A stretch of DNA of 64,000 nucleotides from an uncultured Erysipelotrichaceae bacterium (GTDB lineage: Bacteria > Bacillota_I > Bacilli_A > RFN20 > CAG-826), in NCBI GenBank assembly GCA_902787955.1, contig CADAIJ010000008.1, positions 1 to 64,000 of the forward strand, given 5' to 3'. The translations under genes and the position numbers were made by a program. Shown piece after piece: positions 57,152 to 64,000 of the stretch; position 1 is the stretch's first letter; every line of letters starts with the position of its first letter. Under the pieces are notes generated by a model. It searched no databases, was not told the DNA's origin, and worked only from the letters and a program-made list of their open reading frames with translations.

Positions 57152-57589
57152 ATGGAAATTATCGTAAAGAAGTTCTATTAATTAAGCTTAGATGAACTTT
57201 ATGAAATCGTTAAAGCACGAGAAGTAGTTTTTCATATGGAACAAAAAGTAACTGAAATTGATTACGATGATGTTGATAAAATTTCCTACCATATGTTTGC
57301 ATTAGAAAAAGATAAATTGATTGGTTATATTCGTATTTATAATGATGAAAATAATAAGGATATTGTTCATCTAGGACGTTTCTTAACAGTAGTTAGAAGA
57401 AAAGGATACGGAAGAAAAATCTTTAAAGAAGCAGTGGACTATTCAATTAATAAACTACACGCGAAAAGAATTGAAATACACGCCCAAACATATGTGAAGG
57501 ATTTATATAAAGAGTTCGGTTTTAATGAAGAAGGCGAGCCATTTTATGAAGCTGGAATCGAACATATTAAGATGGTTTATAACAAATAA
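57152..57589 (+). pseudogene. ElaA-like GNAT acetyltransferase with in-frame stop
   Basis: Reading from ATG 57152 gives MEIIVKKFY, then TAA (57179-57181), then LSLDELYEIVKAREVVFHMEQKV and on to the end without shift (written here in pieces). The part after the stop includes LYEIVKAREVVFHMEQ, the conserved N-terminal helix-strand of ElaA-type GNATs, so the stop lies inside the ancestral protein. The remaining frame, 57236-57589, has a complete acetyl-CoA motif (LGRFLTVVRRKGYGRKIF). One base change, such as GAA to TAA, would explain it. Either a recent pseudogene, an assembly error, or a gene restarted from 57236 as a 117-residue protein lacking the first 28 residues. Confidence 0.7.
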
Positions 57590-57604
57590 AATAGCAATTA
57601 TCTA

Positions 57605-57634
57605 TTGATAAAATTACTTTAGTGTTTTTATAAT
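57605..57634 (+). promoter_or_regulatory. promoter of GGDEF gene 57644, nearly leaderless
   Basis: TTGATA (57605-57610), 18-base spacer, TATAAT (57629-57634), then 9 bases to ATG; no Shine-Dalgarno. Confidence 0.6.
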
Positions 57635-57643
57635 GAAATTTGT

Positions 57644-58678
57644 ATGGCAGCTAATGTAGATAAAAAGCAACATTATCGCACGATTGAAAAAACCTGTTAT
57701 GGCGCTAATATCATTTACTTGATTTTACATGTCTTTTATTTGGTTTTATTTATCGTTAATCATTACGATATTTTAGCCTATGTTACTGGTGGTATTATCG
57801 CTATCTACATTCTCTTCTTTTTCTTAATTAAAGCGAGAAAATATTATATTTACGCTCTTTGCTGTGGAAACTTATTCTTTGGCTATATTTCGGTAACAAC
57901 CATAATGCTTGGCTTTAATACCGGTTTCCATTTCTATTTAATCGGTTTATGCGTTGTTTCATTCTTCACAACCTATTTCTCTAAATTTAGAAACATCAAA
58001 GGATCAATTGTCTGGGTTGGTCTATCTTTAACCATTTATTTAACCCTTTACTTAGTAACAACATTTAATAAACCATATTATGAAAATATCCCTCAATGGC
58101 TTGAGATGACCTTATTTATCACTCACGCTGTTGTAGTCTTTGGCTTTATCGCCATCTATTTAGTGGTCTTCTTAAGATACGCAATGTCACTCGAAAATAA
58201 GATTGTTAATGAATCACGTACTGACGAATTAACTCAAATCAGTAACCGCTATGGTTTATATGATTATTTTGAAAATGAAGATAATAAATCTAATCTTGTT
58301 TTAGCTTTATTTGATATCGATGACTTTAAAAATATCAATGATACTTATGGTCACGCAGTAGGGGATGATGTTTTAACTAAAGTCGCTAATCTTGCGGTAT
58401 TTACTCTTAAAGATTCCTTTGTCTGCCGCTATGGTGGTGAAGAATTTGTTATCGTTTTAAGAAATGAAGGTAAATATTCTTTCTTTGATAAACTTGAAGA
58501 ATTTAGGAAGAGTGTTGAAAAAGAAACATTCGAAGTAGGTTTTAATAAAGTAAAAATCACCGTCACTATCGGCGCAGCTAAATACACTAATGGTATTTCA
58601 TTAGAAAAGTGGGTCGAACTTGCTGATGAAAGAATGTATACCGGTAAAAATACTGGTAAGAATAAAACAGTTATTTAA
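57644..58678 (+). CDS. membrane diguanylate cyclase (GGDEF), second copy
   Basis: Protein of 344 residues. About six membrane segments (about 15-185) form a sensor of unknown ligand, followed by a GGDEF domain (about 195-340): DELTQISNRYGLYDYF, LFDIDDFKNINDTYGH, and the signature CRYGGEEF (GGEEF at 264-268), an active variant. It should make cyclic di-GMP from GTP. It is related to the 30453 enzyme but has a different membrane part. It is a single gene, apparently leaderless, with a terminator after it. Confidence 0.9.
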   Translation: MAANVDKKQHYRTIEKTCYGANIIYLILHVFYLVLFIVNHYDILAYVTGGIIAIYILFFFLIKARKYYIYALCCGNLFFGYISVTTIMLGFNTGFHFYLIGLCVVSFFTTYFSKFRNIKGSIVWVGLSLTIYLTLYLVTTFNKPYYENIPQWLEMTLFITHAVVVFGFIAIYLVVFLRYAMSLENKIVNESRTDELTQISNRYGLYDYFENEDNKSNLVLALFDIDDFKNINDTYGHAVGDDVLTKVANLAVFTLKDSFVCRYGGEEFVIVLRNEGKYSFFDKLEEFRKSVEKETFEVGFNKVKITVTIGAAKYTNGISLEKWVELADERMYTGKNTGKNKTVI

Positions 58679-58698
58679 TTAATTACTATGTGCTTATA

Positions 58699-58723
58699 GA
58701 CTTCCAGATGGAGGTCTTTTTTT
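58699..58723 (+). terminator. terminator of GGDEF gene 57644
   Basis: GACTTCC-AGAT-GGAGGTC (one G-T pair) followed by T7. Confidence 0.8.
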
Positions 58724-58741
58724 ATAACAATACTAATATAT

Positions 58742-59317
58742 TTATTCTTTAGTTCTTGTGGATCTTACATTATATGTAACTAGTATCGTAGTAGACATAA
58801 TTGTTGGAATAAATATTGATAAATACATCGCTACATAAGTTAACCAATTATCTTCAACACTTCCTAAGAAAGATATGTTTGCGGTGATTGATGAATAAAT
58901 AGAGAAGGTCAAAGAAATAACTACCATTAATATAGCGAATAAATAAGTTAGTTTCTTGTTATTTAAAACAAATAGAAATGCAAAGACTAAAGCGAATAAG
59001 ATAACTAAAACCGCAACCTGGAAAGTATCTCTTTGAGGCATAAGAATATTAACAAATATCGCCGCTAGAAATGGAGCAACTGCTAATTTATAAGCAAATT
59101 CCTTTTTCTTATAACCAATAACTCCATAGCCAATAATTCCTAAAGTAGAAATGATAATTAAAACATAAGAAGAAATCATCCATCCCCCTAGATTATTAGA
59201 AGTTACAAAGACTAATAGATAAATTGAGACAAGTAATAAAATACAAGTCAAAATCATCTGCACAAATAACATTATTCCTTGGGATTTTTTAATACCTAAT
59301 TTCTTTTCTACATCCAT
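58742..59317 (-). CDS. hypothetical six-segment membrane protein
   Basis: Protein of 191 residues with six predicted membrane segments (about 15-38, 43-65, 77-94, 98-117, 120-146, 158-182) and very short polar loops. The N-terminus MDVEKKLGIKKSQG and the C-terminus NVRSTRTKE are charged and presumably cytosolic. I recognise no motif of a known transporter family. The Shine-Dalgarno AAGGTG is 9 bases before ATG. It is on the minus strand, 91 bases after the 59409-60614 surface protein gene, with the latter's terminator between them, so it probably has its own promoter. Confidence 0.7.
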   Translation of the reverse strand: MDVEKKLGIKKSQGIMLFVQMILTCILLLVSIYLLVFVTSNNLGGWMISSYVLIIISTLGIIGYGVIGYKKKEFAYKLAVAPFLAAIFVNILMPQRDTFQVAVLVILFALVFAFLFVLNNKKLTYLFAILMVVISLTFSIYSSITANISFLGSVEDNWLTYVAMYLSIFIPTIMSTTILVTYNVRSTRTKE

Positions 59318-59371
59318 ACTTAATTCACCTTAAAATTATATTTCCTCTAACAAGGCGCTTTTATTATAACA

Positions 59372-59404
59372 AAAAAGGACTGACACTTTCGTATCAATCC
59401 TTAA
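59372..59404 (-). terminator. terminator of surface protein 59409
   Basis: On the minus strand AAGGATTGATAC-GAAA-GTGTCAGTCCTT (two G-T pairs, GNRA loop) followed by T4-5. Confidence 0.75.
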
Positions 59405-59408
59405 TTAC

Positions 59409-60614
59409 TTATTTCTCTTTTCTTCTTTTTAAGATATTTAAGGTAATTCCACCTAACGATATCGCTCCAATTATGGTAATGATAATTAGAATAGTAGTGG
59501 TTTCATTAGCTTTACTTCCTTGCATCATTTCATTATTGATTAACGCTCTTGCAGCGGAAGTATCACGATTAAGAGATGGATTTTTACTTAAACCATAAGC
59601 TTCTACCATGAAGTCATATTGGGAGACACCGAGGACAACAGTATATGGAATATTATTATCGTTTAATTTAATAACGGTATTTCGATCTGGCATCTCGTAT
59701 TGAACACTATTAAGTATAGCGATAGCAGCATTTCCACCAGAATGCTCGCTAAAGTCATAACTGCCAACTCCATACCAATAAGTTTCCTTATAGGAAAGAC
59801 TTTTCCCACAAAGATTATTTGCGTTTGTAGCAAAATCATAAGCAATAAATAAAGCATTGTAGTATTGACCATAATCTTCAATATAAAGATAGATGGTTGT
59901 TTCTCTTTTTTGTTCGCTATCTAACTCATTTTCTGAAGAAATAGTTAACCAACAAATACCTGGCATTTCATAATCATACAATGCATCTGGCACATAATCG
60001 TGAGTGGTGAAATTGATTTTATAATTAGTACCATCAACATTTGTAATAGAATCAATCGAGCATCTTTGATTGCTTGTTGTAGCACCTGTAACTTTGGTAT
60101 ATCCAGTAGGGGCTTTGAAATCTAAATACCCTTTGTCACCAAAATATAAATAATGATATCCAGCATCGGCAAATCGAGAAATTGTATAGTCTCCACCAGA
60201 TTCAGAATAAATAGGCAATGTATCTTCAACAATAATGTCATTATTGACAACATACATAACATTTACTTCTGTAGCACCTGGCCCTTTAAATAAAATATTG
60301 AATGTAACAGAATAACTTGATTTAACCTCTTTAGGACCCATCGTAGCAATAGCGCTTCCTCCTGCCACTACTCCGACATACACATCATCAAAATTTCCTT
60401 GATAATTATTTAAAGTTGCAGTTACATCGCCGGAAGTTTCTCCTGCTTTTCCAATTACTTTATGAGTCGAAAAAGCAATATACGGATCACCGGCGGCTCT
60501 AGTTTCTTTAATTTCATCATTAGAAAGATGATTAACAAATCCAATAGATGACATTGCTCCGATTAAAAGTAGTGAGCAAACAACTGTTAAAGATTTAAAA
60601 AAGTTTCTTTTCAT
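59409..60614 (-). CDS. secreted surface protein with C-terminal membrane anchor
   Basis: Extracellular protein of 401 residues. The signal peptide (about 1-30, MKRNFFKSLTVVCSLLL then ASSIGF) is followed by an acidic start and beta-rich domains: one at about 43-130 (GDVTATLNNYQGNFDDVYV, TFNILFKGPGATEV) of Ig-like look, then a YLYFGDKGYLDFKAPTG part and a third Tyr-rich part. The C-terminus has a membrane segment (about 372-393) and KRRKEK, an anchor that resembles sortase sorting signals but lacks LPxTG. No domain family recognised. The Shine-Dalgarno AGAGG is good. The operator-like TTCGATTAAATCGAA lies just upstream of the -35 box of its promoter. Confidence 0.7.
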   Translation of the reverse strand: MKRNFFKSLTVVCSLLLIGAMSSIGFVNHLSNDEIKETRAAGDPYIAFSTHKVIGKAGETSGDVTATLNNYQGNFDDVYVGVVAGGSAIATMGPKEVKSSYSVTFNILFKGPGATEVNVMYVVNNDIIVEDTLPIYSESGGDYTISRFADAGYHYLYFGDKGYLDFKAPTGYTKVTGATTSNQRCSIDSITNVDGTNYKINFTTHDYVPDALYDYEMPGICWLTISSENELDSEQKRETTIYLYIEDYGQYYNALFIAYDFATNANNLCGKSLSYKETYWYGVGSYDFSEHSGGNAAIAILNSVQYEMPDRNTVIKLNDNNIPYTVVLGVSQYDFMVEAYGLSKNPSLNRDTSAARALINNEMMQGSKANETTTILIIITIIGAISLGGITLNILKRRKEK

Positions 60615-60676
60615 AAGTCAAACCTCTTTTTATAGCAAAAAATATACATAATTTTGTATTTCTTGTAAAACAATTT

Positions 60677-60691
60677 TTCGATTAAATCGAA
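60677..60691. promoter_or_regulatory. operator-like inverted repeat TTCGA-N5-TCGAA (copy 3)
   Basis: TTCGATTAAATCGAA; on the minus strand it lies 3 bases upstream of TTGTTT-N17-TATGTA, the promoter of the 59409-60614 gene. On its reverse strand it differs from the 1406 site at one base. Confidence 0.45.
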
Positions 60692-60723
60692 GAACTAGCT
60701 TATTAAAACCGTTTGATTCATCA

Positions 60724-61563
60724 TTAAAATATATTATTAATGATTACCAATAATGTTTTAATCACATCTAAGAAATCAATTCCTTGAGCATACGCATTTT
60801 TCAAACAATAGTTGTTCCATCTTGCTTTCATTTGAGAATCATCGCTTATTCTCTCAATAATTTTTATGGATTCTTCTTTTGTAAAATGAGTATCACGGTA
60901 CTTACAAGTGTTCGCAAATGCCTCTTTTAAAATCATTGCATTGATTTCATTCCATCTTAACTTATAAATAATGTAAATATCATAATAGTCTTTACTTCTA
61001 CTATTAATAGTGTCTCTAACTAAAATTGTTTGTAACTTTTCGGCTAAAATGGTTTCAAAATTATAAGATTTAAAATTAAGAACTTTATTCTCAAAAAGGC
61101 ACCTATACTGATAATCAATTGCCATTGGGGTTATTGGATCCCCTGTAGCAATATCAATACTAATTTTTTCTTTGATGTTTTCAAGTTTTCCTAAAAAAGT
61201 AATATTGTAACCGCCATATTTGTCTTCTTCTCTGATAGTGTTAACACCTTCGTATTGAAAGCTTACATTATCACCAATATCTATTTGTGAAATCTTTTTT
61301 AAAATATCAAGAATTCTTTCTTTCTCAAAATCTATTTTTCTTAATAAGAAATCAATGTCCATGGTTGATCTCAAATTGATTCCTAAAGACGTGGATAGTA
61401 AAAATCCACCCTTGAAGATAAAATTATCAACGTATTTGGAAGCTTCTAAGCGTTTTAAAAATGCATCAAAGAAAAATGATTTCAACAATATGTTTTGATG
61501 AACACCTGTTTTAAGTGATAAATTATTAATTCTCGCTTGCAAGGAATTTTTATTAATCGGCAT
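60724..61563 (-). CDS. AbiEii-type nucleotidyltransferase toxin
   Basis: Toxin of the type IV AbiE toxin-antitoxin family, 279 residues. The nucleotidyltransferase site is visible as FKGGFLLSTSLGINLRSTMDIDF (given as FKGGFLLS and RSTMDIDF, about residues 49-71), with further conserved AEKLQTIL and SKDYYDIY. AbiEii enzymes modify a nucleotide target (in related systems, tRNA ends are blocked) and give reversible growth arrest or abortive phage infection. The start overlaps the antitoxin gene by 11 bases, the usual order antitoxin then toxin. Base use does not differ obviously from neighbours. Confidence 0.88.
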   Translation of the reverse strand: MPINKNSLQARINNLSLKTGVHQNILLKSFFFDAFLKRLEASKYVDNFIFKGGFLLSTSLGINLRSTMDIDFLLRKIDFEKERILDILKKISQIDIGDNVSFQYEGVNTIREEDKYGGYNITFLGKLENIKEKISIDIATGDPITPMAIDYQYRCLFENKVLNFKSYNFETILAEKLQTILVRDTINSRSKDYYDIYIIYKLRWNEINAMILKEAFANTCKYRDTHFTKEESIKIIERISDDSQMKARWNNYCLKNAYAQGIDFLDVIKTLLVIINNIF

Positions 61564-62158
61564 TTAGAATTACCTCCATCTGAGTTCTGACTTTATCCTC
61601 TATTTTCATAATACGAGCGTATTCAATTAGTTTATTGATGCTTTTGTCACTAGATTTAGCGTATCTTACTAGTGCTTTAACATAAACTTCGAAATCCATT
61701 TTATCTTTATGCTTTATGATGTCACATATTGTTTTTTCTTTATCGTAGACTTTAACGCTATTCCCAAGATTGGTTTGTACTTCAATAATTCCAAGATTAT
61801 ATGAATCATAATTAATATCAGTATGCGTGATAATGCCATCTTGTTTTTTAGCCATTGGTCGATAATTTAATGGGCCTGTCACTTCAAGATAATTTGGAAG
61901 AATATCTCCTAGATTATGAAGATAAATAGCTGTGTTAAATGAATAAATGAATCTAGGATATGTATATTGAAAGACAAGATATGGATCTATTATCCAATCA
62001 TTAACTGCGTAAAAACCTCTAACTATTTGTTTTAGGTTATATTTATTTACATATCTTGAAAGATATATTGAAGGAATTCTAGCTTCATCAATATTTTTTC
62101 TAGTTATATAGCCTTTATTCGCTATAATCATTTTTTTAATCTTGTTTTCAACGCTCAT
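61553..62158 (-). CDS. AbiEi-type antitoxin / transcriptional regulator
   Basis: Protein of 201 residues with an N-terminal winged HTH (about 1-50: NKGYITRKNIDEARI, YLSRYVNKYNLKQIVRGFYA) and a C-terminal domain (about 75-200) with SFNTAIYLHNLGD, EVTGP and KTICDII. This is the AbiEi_4 arrangement. In studied members the C-terminal domain neutralises the toxin indirectly (no complex forms, type IV), and the HTH represses its own promoter by binding two inverted repeats. The promoter region here carries matching repeats at 62170-62209. The Shine-Dalgarno AGGA precedes the ATG. Confidence 0.87.
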   Translation of the reverse strand: MSVENKIKKMIIANKGYITRKNIDEARIPSIYLSRYVNKYNLKQIVRGFYAVNDWIIDPYLVFQYTYPRFIYSFNTAIYLHNLGDILPNYLEVTGPLNYRPMAKKQDGIITHTDINYDSYNLGIIEVQTNLGNSVKVYDKEKTICDIIKHKDKMDFEVYVKALVRYAKSSDKSINKLIEYARIMKIEDKVRTQMEVILNAD

Positions 62159-62169
62159 GTTTGTTCCTA

Positions 62170-62209
62170 ATACAACTATATTCTATTATCTTATGGTTGT
62201 ATATGCAAC
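62170..62209 (-). promoter_or_regulatory. abiE promoter with inverted-repeat operators
   Basis: ATACAAC (62170-62176) and GTTGTAT (62196-62202) are 7-bp inverted repeats 19 bases apart; the second is also part of GTTGTATATGCAAC (62196-62209), a nearly perfect palindrome. On the minus strand TTGCAT-N17-TAGAAT overlaps both, so AbiEi binding would block the promoter. Confidence 0.6.
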
Positions 62210-62269
62210 AATAAAAAGGTTATTTTGAAACATAGTTCTCTATAATTCTTGACTTCAATTCATTTAATA

Positions 62270-62297
62270 AAAAAGAAAAAATCACAAAATTGTGATT
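62270..62297 (-). terminator. terminator after gltX and tRNA-Glu
   Basis: On the minus strand AATCACAA-TTGTGATT-type stem (62280-62297) followed by TTTTTTCTTTTTT. The remaining 62298-62402 stretch holds no supported feature. Confidence 0.75.
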
Positions 62298-62402
62298 ATA
62301 ATCTTTTCAAACGATTTATCTTTTTACTATATAAATGCTAAATCAAACGTAATTTTGAGAATGCATCCATTAAAGTGGAAAGACATCGTCTAATATTTCA
62401 AT

Positions 62403-62478
62403 TGGTGACCCCATCGGGAATCGAACCCGAGATTAGACCTTGAGAGGGTCTCGTCTTAAACCTCTTGACCATGGGGCC
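62403..62478 (-). tRNA. tRNA-Glu(CTC)
   Basis: Cloverleaf of 76 bases on the minus strand. Acceptor GGCCCCA/TGGGGTC (one G-T pair), anticodon arm AGACC-CTCTCAA-GGTCT with anticodon CTC, T-loop TTCGATT, discriminator A and encoded CCA (62403-62405). The D-arm TGGTCAAGAGGTTTAAGAC is typical of Gram-positive tRNA-Glu. Anticodon CTC reads GAG only; the main TTC isoacceptor must be elsewhere. It sits 22 bases after the gltX stop, same strand. Confidence 0.93.
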
Positions 62479-62500
62479 GGTAGAGAAAATTAAAGCAAGA

Positions 62501-64000
62501 TTACTTTAAATTTTCAATAGCTTTGTTAATTCTGCGATTAACTTCTTCTTTACCTAAAATAGTTAAGACACTATGAAGGTTAGGGGAGTTCTTACTTCCA
62601 GTAACGGCGACACGGATCATTTCAGCAACATCACCAACATGTCCTTTATATGCGTCTTTATTTTGTTTATAGACTTTATTAGATTCAGCAAATTTATGTC
62701 TAACACCAAGTTCTTTGACGGTGTTAAACCATAAATCATTTGGAAGAGAATAGTCATTTGAGGACATAAAGTCTTCTAAAACTTCTTTAATAAGTCCTGG
62801 CTCCATAAAGTCATTAAATGGGTAACCATTTTTAACAACGTTTTCATATTCATCATTAAAGAAGAACTTAATGCTTGGATAGACATCACTATAAGAGATG
62901 AAGTCTTTACGAGCTTTTTCGCCACCTCTTTCAATATTTAAGATAGAAGTAGTGAACTCTTTAGTGTTTTCAATATGTTCATAAAGAACTTTGTCATATT
63001 GTTTAGACCATTCAAGTAAACGGTTATAAACTTCTTCTGCTCTCCAAGAGGCAATAATTTCTTTAGAGAAATAATTTAATTTATCTTGGTCAAATAAAAC
63101 ACCATCTAAGGACATCTTTTCAAAAGTGAATGGGAATTTAGAAATATCAAAAGTCTTATTTTCTAAAGTCCATTCTTCAAAGTTAGAGTTCGCAATTGAC
63201 ATTAAATAGGCTTCAAGAGCTTCTTTTGGGAATCCTTTTTCAATGAATAAAGCCACGCTAGCTTCTGGATCTTTTCTTTTAGAAAGTTTACGTTTATTAC
63301 CGTTATCAAGTTTCATAATAACAGGTAAATGAGCGTAATCAACAAGTGGGAAACCTAAAGCATTAAATAAATCAACATGAATAGGCGCGCTTGCAATCCA
63401 TTCTTCGCCACGAATAACAGTAGTGGTTCTCATAAAATGATCATCAACTGCGTGAGCGAAGTGATAAGTTGGAAGTCCATCAGACTTCATAATAACAACA
63501 TCTAAGTCGTTTTCTGCAATTGCGATATCACCACGAATTAAGTCATGAATAACAATTTTATTTAAGTGATTACCAAGTGATCTAAAGCGAATAACATATG
63601 GTGTTCCCGCTTTAATCTTTTCTAAAGCTTCTTCAGGAGTGGTGTTACGGTAAACCGCATAACCCCCATAATAACCTGGGATTTCTTTATTAGCTTCTTG
63701 GACTTCTCTAATTTCTTCAAGTTCTTTAGCAGTGCAGAAACATGGATAAGCTCTTCCTTGTTTCATGAGTTCTTTAATACAAACTTTATAAATGTCCGCG
63801 CGATGTGATTGTTGATATGGACCGTAATTACCTTTTTCTTTATCACCTAAATAACCTTCATCAGGGATGATATCGAAATAAGATAATTGATCGATAAGTT
63901 CTTTTGCAGAACCACTTATCTCTCTTTTGGTGTCAGTATCTTCTAATCTAACATAGAAAACACCACCAGTATCTTTGGCAATTTTGCTATTAATTAAGGA
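62501..64000 (-). CDS. gltX: glutamyl-tRNA synthetase, N-terminus beyond window
   Basis: Class I aminoacyl-tRNA synthetase charging tRNA-Glu with glutamate. 499 codons are inside the window; the frame is open to the right edge, and only about 20-30 N-terminal residues with the HIGH motif are missing. Visible: VRLEDTDTKRE (the conserved xxEDTDxxR), YGPYQQSHR, the zinc-like CFCTAKEL region and KRKLSKRKDPEA (the KMSKS motif as KLSKR). The C-terminal anticodon-binding part ends EEVNRRINKAIENLK. The first in-window ATG (63766) is internal. tRNA-Glu(CTC), its substrate, lies 22 bases downstream on the same strand with a shared terminator. Confidence 0.95.
   Translation of the reverse strand, partial: SLINSKIAKDTGGVFYVRLEDTDTKREISGSAKELIDQLSYFDIIPDEGYLGDKEKGNYGPYQQSHRADIYKVCIKELMKQGRAYPCFCTAKELEEIREVQEANKEIPGYYGGYAVYRNTTPEEALEKIKAGTPYVIRFRSLGNHLNKIVIHDLIRGDIAIAENDLDVVIMKSDGLPTYHFAHAVDDHFMRTTTVIRGEEWIASAPIHVDLFNALGFPLVDYAHLPVIMKLDNGNKRKLSKRKDPEASVALFIEKGFPKEALEAYLMSIANSNFEEWTLENKTFDISKFPFTFEKMSLDGVLFDQDKLNYFSKEIIASWRAEEVYNRLLEWSKQYDKVLYEHIENTKEFTTSILNIERGGEKARKDFISYSDVYPSIKFFFNDEYENVVKNGYPFNDFMEPGLIKEVLEDFMSSNDYSLPNDLWFNTVKELGVRHKFAESNKVYKQNKDAYKGHVGDVAEMIRVAVTGSKNSPNLHSVLTILGKEEVNRRINKAIENLK

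Noticed and set aside
29660-57600. ATAGCAATT upstream of several leaderless genes (about 29665, 31541, 57591)
   Set aside because: A nine-base AT-rich string is expected about once or twice by chance in 64 kb, and its distance to the genes varies.
60724-62478. Integrated element at tRNA-Glu
   Set aside because: No integrase, no repeat of the tRNA 3' end and no composition shift was found; only the AbiE pair sits there.
1-64000. Mycoplasma genetic code (TGA as Trp)
   Set aside because: TGA ends several genes (for example at 6633 and 40246) and Trp is always TGG in the recognised proteins.
1-64000. CRISPR array, rRNA operon, prophage or transposase
   Set aside because: No regularly spaced repeats, no rRNA sequence, and no phage structural or transposase proteins were seen on either strand.

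Overview
The window is chromosomal DNA from a low-GC bacterium (roughly one third G+C by eye). TGA acts as a stop and TGG is the only Trp codon seen, so the Mycoplasma code is not used. Many lipoproteins with clean lipoboxes, an AmyE-like amylase, an AddAB nuclease, a PotA with a long internal insertion (as I recall from mollicutes) and InlB-type B-repeats point to an uncultured member of the Bacilli near the Erysipelotrichia/Mollicutes boundary. That placement is inference. No rRNA, prophage, insertion sequence with a transposase, or CRISPR array was seen.

Layout. 1-9.8 kb is accessory: lipoproteins, a 1229-residue repeat-rich surface lipoprotein, a Nif11-like leader peptide with a cysteine-rich core, a DUF3800 gene behind a short terminated RNA, a GNAT enzyme and a DUF6273-type surface protein. 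9.8-18.1 kb holds an HMA/ZIP metal pair, a LytS-type kinase, a decayed polyphosphate-polymerase (VTC) gene, a PlsC-like acyltransferase, lexA with an ASCH gene, class II aldolase, hemolysin III and a HAD phosphatase. 18.2-29.7 kb has a fused ABC transporter, addB-addA-PHP, a purine permease and two half-size chromate transporters. 29.7-36 kb has a Nudix enzyme, tRNA-His, GGDEF and HD-GYP proteins, DUF1295, a second ZIP and a hydrolase. 36.1-40.2 kb is an apparent amylase-esterase-peptidase T operon. 40.3-50.1 kb has a Pro-Glu repeat membrane protein, two short operons and a thioredoxin-like lipoprotein. 50.2-55.4 kb is the potABCD polyamine importer behind a long structured leader. 55.4-64 kb has an aldo/keto reductase, a GNAT gene with an in-frame stop, a second GGDEF protein, a surface protein, an AbiE toxin-antitoxin pair, tRNA-Glu(CTC) and gltX (cut by the right edge).

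Most interesting: (1) the potABCD leader, about 340 bases, with several GNRA-capped hairpins and a terminator just before the potA ribosome binding site, which looks like an undescribed riboswitch or ncRNA; (2) a promoter-RNA-terminator unit directly before the DUF3800 gene; (3) a dispersed 25-base element (TCCCA-N7-GA[C/G]TTCCTATA), five copies all in one orientation and all 3' of plus-strand genes, one forming an 11-bp inverted-repeat element exactly where the VTC gene is broken; (4) an operator-like TTCGA-N5-TCGAA in three intergenic regions; (5) eight genes with no Shine-Dalgarno and a -10 box 6-11 bases before ATG, implying leaderless mRNAs; (6) an orphan Nif11-type precursor whose core resembles a zinc ribbon.
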